A stretch of DNA of 64,000 bases, taken from NCBI GenBank assembly GCA_021613535.1, contig CP075492.1:1-64000 (forward strand), written 5' to 3'. A program made the translations under genes and the position numbers. Position 1 is the first letter of the stretch. Each line of letters begins with the position of its first letter. This DNA is from Adineta vaga. Lineage: Eukaryota > Rotifera. Below the pieces are notes generated by a model. That model ran no database searches, had not been told where the DNA came from, and saw only the letters and a list, made by a program, of their open reading frames with translations. Positions 11,071 through 19,365 of the stretch are shown piece by piece.

Positions 11071-11782
11071 TCTTTAACGCAACAAAGATAGAGAACATAA
11101 TTATTGAATGCTCTCATTCACCAATCACATAATCACCTTTTACACAAGGTAGTTTTTGTTTGAAAAAGTTTGTAAACTTTCTTCTATTAACGCAAACAAT
11201 TAGAAATGCTGCTTTAATTTGATTATTTGGATTCATGATGATCCAATATTTGTTCCATAAAGGATATTATTATAACAGTGACCAGTATCTAGAATGATCA
11301 TATTATCATGAGCAAAATAGATTAACTAATTTGTTTTATTCAGTGTTTATAATTAATATGAGACTTATAAAGAAATTATTATTACTATTATTAAGAGTGT
11401 ACTCAGCCGATGTTTGTTCTGAAGCGTTATTGTATGATTCGATGATATCATCCATATTTTCATTCATCATTGTAATGAAAACGAGATGCGATCGATTTGA
11501 ACAAGAAATAGTTGTTTTTTTATTTCTACTTCGTTGGCTAATTCACCTAGTGATTCTCTTCCCTTAAAGATTACTTTTAATAGTTGATTTCATCCTGGTT
11601 TTTGATAATATGCCATATGTTAATAATGTATAGATGAAAAGATAAATATGTTTGAAATATCTGAAAGAGAAAAGTTTCATATTAGTAAATTGTTAGAATG
11701 GTACTTTCTACAACTAAACACTATGAATTTTATGCAATTACAAAAAAAACAGAAGAGAAATCGAACAACGTCATTTAAGTGT

Positions 11783-12566
11783 TTAATTGTATGATGTTAG
11801 TAGAGGCTTTGTGTATATTGTATTCGAATTATCTTGAAGGCCGCGACACGGTAATTGATCAAAATGACATGGAAGATAATCGTAATCATATGATTTGATG
11901 ATCTATGATTGTGATAAAGTAATTTTAAGTAAGAAGAAAAAACGAAAACATTTTGATTTTACTTACCTTTTCTTTCCATCTATTTTCTTGCTCGTTGAGC
12001 ATGCTTATTTCATCCGAATACTGCGAGATACAATCAATGTAGTGCATAAATCTGGGATCATTTGCTATGGGTATATCTGTGTATACATCTATATAGGTAT
12101 ATATGCATATAGTTTCATTCATTCTTTGGTATAGGCAGCAAAACCGAGAAACAAATTGAAGAAACTTACTATGCAATAATGATGTTGGTGAAAAAGACTT
12201 GGTTTTGTTTGAGAGAAGTCTACGTACAATAAAGGTAAGTAAGAGTAAAAGCATGAAAACCAATATTAGACTGATGATAATAGTTTGTCGATATTGTTGT
12301 GCCAGATCTGTAAAATAGTTATTTGATAAAGAATGTGTAAACAATTGAGTTCGATTAAACATCGAAGTAGTTGTGTTTGCAAGAGGGCAACCTTCAGCGA
12401 ATGGAGCTACCGTACAATTCACTCGAAGTGGTTTGATTTTCATTCGATGTAGGTATAATTGCGCTAGATGTTCGTCCATATCGTTGTTAAATATATCGGA
12501 ATAGTTGAGTGGTCGATGAAATCCATAGGAATGACTGCCGTTGCGAAATATATAGTAATTAGTCAT
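11783..12566 (-). CDS. Small single-pass membrane protein, three exons
   Basis: Exons at 12566-12170, 12064-11967 and 11902-11783 join in frame through GTAAGT donors and CATAG/TCATAG acceptors, giving about 204 aa ending at TAA. The N-terminal part is polar with several N-glycosylation-like sites (NCT, NTT, NRT) and two cysteines. One hydrophobic helix follows (about residues 96-113, IIISLILVFMLLLLLTFIV), then RRLL and a charged cytoplasmic-looking tail. No signal peptide is evident, so topology is open. I do not recognise a family. Consistent splice signals and frame continuity argue that it is real. Confidence 0.65.
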
Positions 12567-13148
12567 CTTTTTTCCAAAACAATAAAAGTAAAAGATTAGA
12601 CCAAAAAATCTGAAGGAAAAACGAAAACAAAATTCAGGATAAAGTTGATCGATAAAGATAAGTCAAAAATAAACTGATCTTTAGGATTCGAGTCTGTCTT
12701 GGGTATCATAATTAGTTTTATTTCAACTACGAAGATTTGCGGATGATATTAATTGCTACATGCAAGTGATATAAAATTAGAAAAAAAAATACTTGAGCGA
12801 AAATCTATTTTAAAATGATGAAAACTTTTGAGTATTAGCGAAGATTTATTCGAAAAATTTTCGTGATGTTTTTTATCAGTTACATATAGTTTTCGTGTTT
12901 TGACAAAGTTTGTTTGAGATGATTTATAAATTGAATTGGATTAGAATAAGGTGAATATTGTTTCAGAACATTGATAAACTGATATGATATTGATTGGATT
13001 AATCTTGGATGAGTGAATATTTATGAGAAATATGAGATTAGCGATGAATTATATGATGGAGTAAACCGTATGTCTAGTGTCGATTTGATTAATTAATCAA
13101 GATTATTATATGTTCCCATTACTGCAACTGTATAAATTGTTCCGTATT
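12567..13148. other. AT-rich intergenic region
   Basis: I see no gene, repeat or RNA signal here. It lies between two minus-strand genes and should contain the promoter of the membrane protein gene. Confidence 0.6.
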
Positions 13149-13880
13149 TCATTGATGCTCTTCTTCTTCTTTTTGGTGTATGGCATGTGTCATATTAATT
13201 TGATCCATTTGTTCGATTTCGTTTTCTACTATTTCTATATCTTGTGGAATAGTGATTCCACGATGTTCGTTCAATTGATCTTGTTCCAAATCGTCACGTC
13301 GAAATTGTTCTTGTTGTTGTTGTTGTTCGTTTTCGACCGTTTGAGTTTGATCTATTTGCTCAATTTCGTCCTGTATCGTTGGTAATTGTTCTTGAGAAGC
13401 AGATGCTTCGAGCTCATTTATTTGTTTTTGTTTATATTCATCTCCTGCATCGTCATTCTTCTTTGCTTGTAAATGTGTTCTGTAAGTCATTCGATCTGTT
13501 CGATCGACGAATAACTGATGATATTGAATGCTACCATTGTGGTGCGGTGATCGATCTCTATTTGGACATTGGTGTTCAATAGATCGTTCATGTCTTTGTC
13601 TACTGGTATGCTGCATTTGAAGCCGTCGCTGTTCTTGTCGAGAGTGATATGGTCTACCTCGTCGTGCATGTCGTGGTCTGAGTGTACTATCGTATCGTTG
13701 AGGAGCTTGAATTGTTGATAGTCGACTCGAAATTCTATCAGTTGTTGTAAGTTGTGTGAATGGTCGGTTTACAGTTCCATTCTCGACAGATATCAGTAGA
13801 TCAATATTGGATTGGTTTTCATTATTTGAAATTAATGGTTCTGATGGAGTACATCCGAGCTGACTGTTATTTGTATCCAT
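13149..13880 (-). CDS. Q/E-rich low-complexity protein, intact copy of a tandem pair
   Basis: A 243-aa single ORF. It starts MDTNNSQLGCTPSEP, has a basic Arg/His/Gln-rich centre (residues about 60-110, RHARRGRPYHSRQEQRRLQ) and an acidic Gln/Glu-rich C-terminus (about 150-243, EQIDQTQTVENEQQQQQEQ). It is predicted to be mostly disordered or coiled coil. The paralog at 14.6-15.1 kb shares the start and the overall layout. No family is recognised. The mixed-charge layout could suit a nucleic-acid-associated protein, but that is speculation. Confidence 0.55.
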   Translation of the reverse strand: MDTNNSQLGCTPSEPLISNNENQSNIDLLISVENGTVNRPFTQLTTTDRISSRLSTIQAPQRYDSTLRPRHARRGRPYHSRQEQRRLQMQHTSRQRHERSIEHQCPNRDRSPHHNGSIQYHQLFVDRTDRMTYRTHLQAKKNDDAGDEYKQKQINELEASASQEQLPTIQDEIEQIDQTQTVENEQQQQQEQFRRDDLEQDQLNEHRGITIPQDIEIVENEIEQMDQINMTHAIHQKEEEEHQ

Positions 13881-14570
13881 ATTCTAGAATAAACGTTTGA
13901 ACATAAGAAAGAACAACTTCGACCTTTACATGCTTTTTATAAATATTGAAGCGGAGTTTACGTTAAAGAATATGATATCTTTTTCAGACGAAACTGAATT
14001 AAATCGTATATATCTATAACATATAACAGAGGCTAAATACATTTAGAATATAAACAATTACCAGAATGATGGTTCTATTTATTTTTTGGAATAATAATTA
14101 ATGGTCTACCATTTACATCGAACAGTTGAAAATTGAAATAAAAATATAAGTGATTCGTATGTTGAGAGTTACTTAGATGTAGATATAATATTGATGTAAA
14201 GTAACTCAATATCCTTTGCAGAAAATTAAATGGAATCGTACATGTATCTAGAATATAAAATGTAAAATAAGCAATTTTAAATGGTGAATATGGAGTGAAT
14301 TTGAAGAATATTAATAAACATAAGAGAACACTTTACTCTATTCAAATGGTTTCAGTTTATAGAGAATAGAATTGAAACGGTGATCACAATAGGAATGTTG
14401 AATTATAGATATCGAAGATGAAATATATAGTTGTAAAAGAAGTCTATATAGAACGATGATACTTGTAAGATAAAAGTTGGGTTTAAAAGTAGTTTGGATT
14501 GTATTGAATTATTGAAATAAAAATGTGATATCTTCTCATTACTCTAGTGTTGATCTTCCCTTATCACATT
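13881..14570. other. Intergenic region between the tandem copies
   Basis: AT-rich sequence with no gene that I can support. Confidence 0.55.
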
Positions 14571-15078
14571 GTTGCCCTTCATTTTGTTCTTTCTCCTCTT
14601 TTCATCTTTCAGTGGCATCAATTTCATCAAGTTGTTGGACTTCCTCTTGCATTCCTGCAAGTTCATTGATTTAGCCTTGTTCCCAACGGTCCATTGTTGT
14701 TTGTAGTTGCCGTTGCCGATTTTGTTCGCGTCCTAGTTGCCGTTGATATTAATCTTCATACCATTGCTCATATTGTTCTTGTCTTCTTTGTGCACTTCGA
14801 CGTTAACAATAGCTTCGTCGATGTAGTTGTTGGTAGTATCGGTGTTGTAAACTTCGTGGTCCTTCTTGTCTTCGGGTTAGGGAATTCTGTCCGGAGGTGT
14901 TCGTAATTGCTGGTAGTTGACCTGTAGCCATATTTACAGGATTAAATATAACTGATAATGATTGACTTGTAGTTATCATTTCATTAGAGAAGAATTGATT
15001 GAAGGTGGATTCGTTTCCATTATTTTCAAATGATGCTTCGTTTGGATCATGACCAATTTGACTGTTGGTTGTATTCAT
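14570..15078 (-). pseudogene. Broken tandem paralog of the Q/E-rich protein
   Basis: Reading from MNTTNSQIGHDPNEASFENN at 15078, the first 91 residues resemble the start of the intact copy at 13149-13880. The same frame then continues past a TAA near 14803 through Arg/Gln-rich and Glu-rich sequence (RRSAQRRQEQYEQWYED, RQRQLQTTMDRWEQG) but meets further in-frame stops (two TAA and a TGA) before about 14600. Several stops could be CAA glutamine codons changed by one base. This is a tandem duplicate losing function by point mutation, not by indels. Confidence 0.65.
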
Positions 15079-16152
15079 TCCGAAATGGGTGTTCAGGAAT
15101 AATAGTAATAATAAACATTCCCATGAATTACATAATTAATAATTTTTAGATATTGAAGTGGAAATGCTCACATGAAAAGGTTGAATATTTGTCTTGTATC
15201 CTGTTCTGAAGTAAACGCAGGTGTAGATATGTCTAGAAAAAGTAAAATAATTGAGAGGTATTTGTGTTCTAATTGGATATTAATTGAAAAGTATTAATTA
15301 ACCTAATTTTTCTATTAGGATGTGAATGTAAATTTGTTTACTCACTGCTTAGATGTTGAAATCAAATTATTTTTTAGTTTTCTGGTAAATGAGTTAGATT
15401 AAGATTGTTTACATATCGTTAACTACGTATTTGTTTGAATTGCTTGTAATTCGTACTGTTTCGTTGTTGAATTTCAAATAAAAAGTTAGCGATGTTTTCA
15501 TTGATCTGAAATAGGTGAAAGTTTTAGCTAGCTGTGACGACAGAGAGTAATGATCGCAAATTTAACATCTATTTGAGTTTATTTAGATTTGATTTCTATC
15601 CAATTATATCTTAAAGTATCCAAACCAACTATGTCATCAAAACGAAACAATTCATTTTACACCAATCAATCAACAACAAAATACTATCCATGTAGTAATA
15701 ATGGTGAAATATAGATCTAATTCAAAAAGCACCCAAAATCAGATCAAAGAATTGGCATACCTAAACAAATGTAAAAGGTGAAAGTTTCCGTAACACATAT
15801 ACCCGCCTCTATATAATCGGACGAATGTAATACAATCATCTCAGAAAATGCCAACCAACGTCACAGCATCACAACCCATTCCAATAAATATACCATGTTA
15901 TTGATAATTCCAAACCAATACCACATAATTCCACTTAATGAATCTTTCACCCAGAAACGTTCACCTTTCTCCTTCTGAAACTTGTACGATTTCCTCACTT
16001 GAATCCTCATTACAACAAAACAACGAAACCTTCTTCTCATTAGTAATACTTTCAAGTGTACACCACTATGTTAACTTTATAAATTTTCATAAATTATGCG
16101 GTATCGTTAGATGTAGCGTATTTTTGAGATGATCGAATAATGAATAAACTCA
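15079..16152. other. Intergenic region left of the hammerhead cluster
   Basis: Short ORFs at 15861-16132 on both strands overlap each other and are probably chance frames. No supported gene. Confidence 0.45.
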
Positions 16153-16201
16153 TATCATCTGAAGAATCTTCTTAGTTGAAGATGAAATCTAGATTATGGT
16201 A
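16153..16201 (+). ncRNA. Hammerhead ribozyme motif 1 (type I)
   Basis: All core parts are in order: stem I 5' arm TATCAT (16153-16158), CTGAAGA (16159-16165; fits CUGANGA), stem II ATCTTC/GAAGAT (16166-16171 and 16178-16183, perfect 6 bp), GAAA (16184-16187), a palindromic stem III TCTAGA (16188-16193), TT, and stem I 3' arm ATGGTA (16196-16201, one G-U pair). Predicted cleavage is after 16195. The closing stem II pair is A-U, not the usual G-C. Palindromic stem III without a loop is the pattern known for minimal hammerheads of PLEs and retrozymes, which act better as dimers. ACACACCC starts at 16208. Confidence 0.7.
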
Positions 16202-16309
16202 GCTAGTACACACCCATATTAGACTGAAACAATCTTTTCTGATATCTTCGGATATTTGAAACTGATTTAGTTATTTACTTGTGATTTCCAAAAATCATGA
16301 AGTAATTAT

Positions 16310-16356
16310 TACCATCTGACGATTCCTTTAGCCGGGATGAAATCTAGATTATGGTA
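16310..16356 (+). ncRNA. Hammerhead ribozyme motif 2 (type I)
   Basis: Stem I TACCAT (16310-16315) pairs perfectly with ATGGTA (16351-16356). The core has CTGACGA (16316-16322), stem II TTCC/GGGA (16323-16326, 16334-16337; one G-U), an extra T at 16338 or an A-T extension, GAAA (16339-16342), palindromic stem III TCTAGA (16343-16348) and TT. Predicted cleavage is after 16350. From GATGAAATC onward it is identical to motif 1 for about 36 bases, while the stem I 5' arm and stem II differ with pairing kept. The two are 156 bp apart. ACACACCCACACCC begins at 16363. Confidence 0.7.
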
Positions 16357-16362
16357 GCTAGT

Positions 16363-16376
16363 ACACACCCACACCC
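16363..16376 (+). repeat. Short telomere-type repeat tract (C-rich)
   Basis: ACACACCCACACCC follows hammerhead 2 after GCTAGT; a shorter ACACACCC follows hammerhead 1 at 16208-16215. The bdelloid telomere repeat is TGTGGG, whose complement is CCCACA, so this reads as two C-rich units. The strand places the former chromosome end to the left. Confidence 0.65.
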
Positions 16377-16466
16377 AAAACTACAATGGTTTCATGGAAT
16401 ACAATTCAGTCAGTTAATTCTTTTTCTACTTTTCTACTATAATAATTCAAAATTTCTTTCTATTAG

Positions 16467-16571
16467 ACGATATCAACTGATAATCATGACATAACAGATT
16501 CAACTCCTACATATGATAATTTGCCATCAGCCGATCCACCGAGATATAAAGATTTATATCCTATGGTTTGA
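16467..16571 (+). pseudogene. Last exon of a truncated gene with a PPxY-rich tail
   Basis: After an acceptor TCTATTAG the frame reads through TPTYDNLPSADPPRYKDLYP to a TGA at 16569-16571. This is the kind of proline/tyrosine-rich cytoplasmic tail, with a PPRY motif, found on small membrane adaptors that bind WW domains. No upstream exons are visible: the telomere-type tract ends about 90 bp to the left. I infer a gene cut at its 5' side. Confidence 0.4.
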
Positions 16572-16756
16572 TCATTTTTACAATTCAACAATTTCTCTTC
16601 AAATTAATTCACTTCTATAACTATCTAATTCCTTTTTTTTCCATAGTCGATAGACCTATTTCACATAATAAAACTCAATGAAGCTGTTTTGTTTAACATT
16701 TCTATATAAATTCCTTTCTTCTTTCTAGATCAATCTCGTCATTCACCGATAGAAAA

Positions 16757-17339
16757 ATGCAATTTCACCGTTATACAAAAATTCTAATAACTCTTTATGC
16801 TCAATTCTATCTTACTAGACATTGTGAAACTCGTGCTCTTATGAATGATACAACAGATCTATCAATCGAACAACTGCTATTATTTCCATCTACATATGAT
16901 CATACAAACGTCGAATGGGATCGAAATCTGAATCTAACTGAAACAACTCAATCAAATTTCCTACATACCATTCACCATGTATCGAACCCAATGCGTAGGA
17001 AAACATTGTACGACAGGTTGTTTGATACAGAGTTCGATTGGTAAGATAGCGACACATTTATTCTCACCCTGATAAAATGAATTTGTGAGAATTAGCTTTC
17101 ATCTCGTTTCACGAATTCATCATGAAATCAATATTAAAAAACTAAAAAGTATTAATTTTCTCCTCATATTTAATTCTTTTTCTAGGCCACGCTATCTTCT
17201 ACTTATCTTCGCCTGCATCGCAAGCCATACTATAGTTGCTTGCTATTGGATATGCAAACATCCAAAAATTCAATATAGAGCCGTATATATGAATGACGAA
17301 AATCAGCAGCCAACAACTAAATTATCAACCACACTATAG
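16757..17339 (+). CDS. Small single-pass membrane protein, two exons
   Basis: Exon 1 (16757-17041) ends at GATTG before GTAAGA; exon 2 starts after TTTCTAG at 17186 and runs to TAG at 17339. They join in frame for about 147 aa. The N-terminus (KILITLYAQFYL) is hydrophobic and could be a signal peptide. A polar segment follows, then a helix (RYLLLIFACIASHTIVACYW) and a short polar tail. No family is recognised. It sits between two telomere-type tracts, so it may be a gene trapped in a former chromosome end. Confidence 0.5.
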
Positions 17340-17644
17340 ACATTCTTTCAATTCCACTATTTCTCTATACATTAGTTTTTCCTACAAATCCACACCAGTT
17401 AAATGAGAATTTGTTTTAAAAAATCTTTCCTTTCAATCTGATATTCTTACCACGACATAAATTCAATCATTCGTCTCTTTCATTTCAGATAAGACATTAG
17501 AAAATTCATCAACTACAAAATTCTCCTAAAATTTATCCTAATCTTAGGATTAAACTCAAAGCCAATCGAATTTGTTTTGAATTTTAATTGATTAGATTCT
17601 TTGAATTTGATTAATTGGAGTTCTGAATCAGATTTAAGCTACAA
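17340..17644. other. AT-rich spacer upstream of hammerhead 3
   Basis: No coding signal. It may belong to the element that carries the ribozyme. Confidence 0.5.
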
Positions 17645-17688
17645 GCCATCTGATGAGACTGTGAAACTTAGTCGAAACCGGTCATGGC
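17645..17688 (+). ncRNA. Hammerhead ribozyme motif 3 (type I, canonical core)
   Basis: Stem I GCCAT (17645-17649) pairs perfectly with ATGGC (17684-17688). The core is the textbook CTGATGA (17650-17656), stem II GACT/AGTC (17657-17660, 17670-17673) with a 9-nt loop GTGAAACTT, and GAAA (17674-17677). Stem III is the palindrome CCGG (17678-17681), then TC, with predicted cleavage after 17683. Every invariant core base is present. As in motifs 1 and 2, stem III is a loopless palindrome, implying a dimeric or tandem active form. The telomere-type tract begins 16 nt after the cleavage site. Confidence 0.8.
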
Positions 17689-18910
17689 GGGTATTACTCA
17701 CACCCACACCCACCCACACCCACTCTCACCCACCCACACCCACACCCACCCACACCCACTCTCACCCACCCACACCCACACCCACCCACACCCTCAAGAT
17801 GCTAATTCAGATAGTGGTGATGTCAGTGTTCTTCGTGGATATGGTGATGCATCTTTCGCCTCTAAAATATGGTTTCCTGTTGGTCGAGATCCAAGATCAA
17901 TTACTACAGGTGATTTTAATGGTGATGATATTTTAGATATGATTGTTTCTAATAATGGTGACAGTACTGTGAGTATCCTTCTTGGATACGGAAATTGCAG
18001 TTTTAGTACACAAAGAACTTATTCTACTGGTAGTCCTACATCTAATGTAAATGTTGGTGATTTCAACAAAGATAATCAATTGGATGTTGTTGTTGTTATT
18101 AATTATTCTAATAGTATTATGAGCGTTTTTTTGGGTAATGGTGATGGTACTATAGCTAATCGAATTATATATCCAACTGGTCCAAATCCATCTTCTACAG
18201 TTATAGTTGATATAAATAATGATGATCGATTAGATATTCTTCTTGTAGTTCTGGGTGCTACTCAATTTAGTGTTTGTCTTGGTTTTATCAATGAAGCTTT
18301 CGTCAAGAAAACAACATTAATAACGGGTAGTGGTTCTCAACCAAAATCATTAGTTATCAGTGATTTCAATAATGATAATCATTTAGATCTTGCTGTTGCT
18401 AATTCAGGTATCAATCAGATTGGTATTTTTCTCGGTTATGGAAATAATTCCTTTACAGAGCAAATACCATGTTTAAGTGATTATTCTCCAAGATCTATTG
18501 CTATTGGTGATTTTAACAAAGATGGATACATAGACATTGTAGCAGCGAATTCTGATAATGATACTGTTGTCATTTATTTTGGTTTTGGAAATGGTACCTG
18601 TATTGCAAGCGAGAAAGTACTTCAAACTGGTTCAAAAACTAAACCATCTTCGATTGCTGTTGCTATGTTTAATAATGATACTTTCTTAGATCTTATTGTT
18701 GATAATTATGGTAGTAATACTGTCGATGTTTTTCTTGGTTATAATGATGGTCAGTTTGAAGATATGATGAGTTTTGCAATTGGTTATGGAACTCTTCCGT
18801 TTTCGATTCTTCCGGGTGATTTTGATAATGATCAAAGGGTTGATTTTGCAGTAGCCAATGAAGGTACTGATAATTTGAAAATCTTTTTACAAACTTGTAC
18901 ATATTCTTAA
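17684..18910 (+). CDS. FG-GAP/VCBS repeat protein, 5'-truncated
   Basis: The open frame starts formally at the ATG inside hammerhead 3 and translates the telomere repeat as a His/Thr/Pro-rich run; real family sequence starts near 17794. It then holds seven FG-GAP repeats with calcium-loop motifs (DFNGDDILD, DFNKDNQLD, DINNDDRLD, DFNNDNHLD, DFNKDGYID, MFNNDTFLD, DFDNDQRVD) forming a partial beta-propeller, ending at TAA 18910. Such repeats occur in integrin alpha chains and in large, abundant secreted or membrane proteins of bdelloids. No signal peptide or membrane segment is present. It appears to be the tail of a longer gene cut at its 5' side and capped by telomere repeats. Confidence 0.85.
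   Translation: MAGITHTHTHPHPLSPTHTHTHPHPLSPTHTHTHPHPQDANSDSGDVSVLRGYGDASFASKIWFPVGRDPRSITTGDFNGDDILDMIVSNNGDSTVSILLGYGNCSFSTQRTYSTGSPTSNVNVGDFNKDNQLDVVVVINYSNSIMSVFLGNGDGTIANRIIYPTGPNPSSTVIVDINNDDRLDILLVVLGATQFSVCLGFINEAFVKKTTLITGSGSQPKSLVISDFNNDNHLDLAVANSGINQIGIFLGYGNNSFTEQIPCLSDYSPRSIAIGDFNKDGYIDIVAANSDNDTVVIYFGFGNGTCIASEKVLQTGSKTKPSSIAVAMFNNDTFLDLIVDNYGSNTVDVFLGYNDGQFEDMMSFAIGYGTLPFSILPGDFDNDQRVDFAVANEGTDNLKIFLQTCTYS
17700..17793 (+). repeat. Interstitial telomere-type repeat, 94 bp
   Basis: An uninterrupted C-rich array of ACACCC and CACCC units, including a duplicated longer block marked by CACTCTCACCC. It matches the complement of the bdelloid telomere unit TGTGGG with variant units. 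Its C-rich strand reads 5'-3' on the plus strand, as at a left chromosome end. It lies directly between hammerhead 3 and the FG-GAP coding region. Confidence 0.85.
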
Positions 18911-19001
18911 CTTTTTTATTTTTATTTCTATGTGAATAATTTTTAAAAATTACAATAAATAAACTATTCATTTTCTTTTTTCAAACATAATGTACTAGAT
19001 T

Positions 19002-19262
19002 TTGGGCATAAGAGTGATTATACAAATTGCAGGAAATAGAAAAGAGTTAGGATCAATTGTACAATTTATTCTTACAAAATCAAAAGAAAATAACATACCA
19101 TTGTTTTATTTAAGTATACGAAATTTACCAAAAGTATGTTTACGTGAAATGAAAAGATTAATTAAATTAGAAAAACTTCTTGAGAAATATCTTATTAAAT
19201 ATATTTCTCGTGATTTGTTTGTTTGTTTATTTTTTTGTGAAAAGGGTGAGTGTAGGAGATAA
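19002..19262 (+). CDS. Doubtful small basic ORF
   Basis: An 86-codon frame with a Leu/Lys-rich helical middle (KVCLREMKRLIKLEKLLEKYL). It lies in the 3' gap between two convergent genes. It could be a gene fragment; I recognise no family, and chance is possible. Confidence 0.2.
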   Translation: MGIRVIIQIAGNRKELGSIVQFILTKSKENNIPLFYLSIRNLPKVCLREMKRLIKLEKLLEKYLIKYISRDLFVCLFFCEKGECRR

Positions 19263-19365
19263 GAACTAGATGAATGTGCGCTTAAATAAATCTTGATTTA
19301 TTAGTTCGTTATGAATAAATATTCGTTTTTTCAATTTGAAAAAAGTATCAAAATAGAATAAAAGA

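Larger units (their letters stand above)
9600..11782. other. Gene-poor stretch with hairpins, possibly solo LTR or retroelement debris
   Basis: No convincing coding region in about 2.2 kb. A CT-rich run lies at 9645-9770. A segment at about 9780-10110 ends in GTTACA after an AATAAA-like site and could be an LTR, but no partner copy or target duplication is visible. The phrase TAGGTTGGTGT is repeated at about 10112 and 10176. Strong hairpins occur at 10349-10381, 10595-10650 and 10776-10813, and a hammerhead-like motif at 11005-11040. The base composition is less AT-rich than the surroundings between 10.0 and 11.1 kb. Confidence 0.5.

Noticed and set aside
17601-17936. A 111-codon ORF through the telomere repeat in another frame
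   Set aside because: Low-complexity reading of the CACCC array; the FG-GAP frame explains the downstream part.
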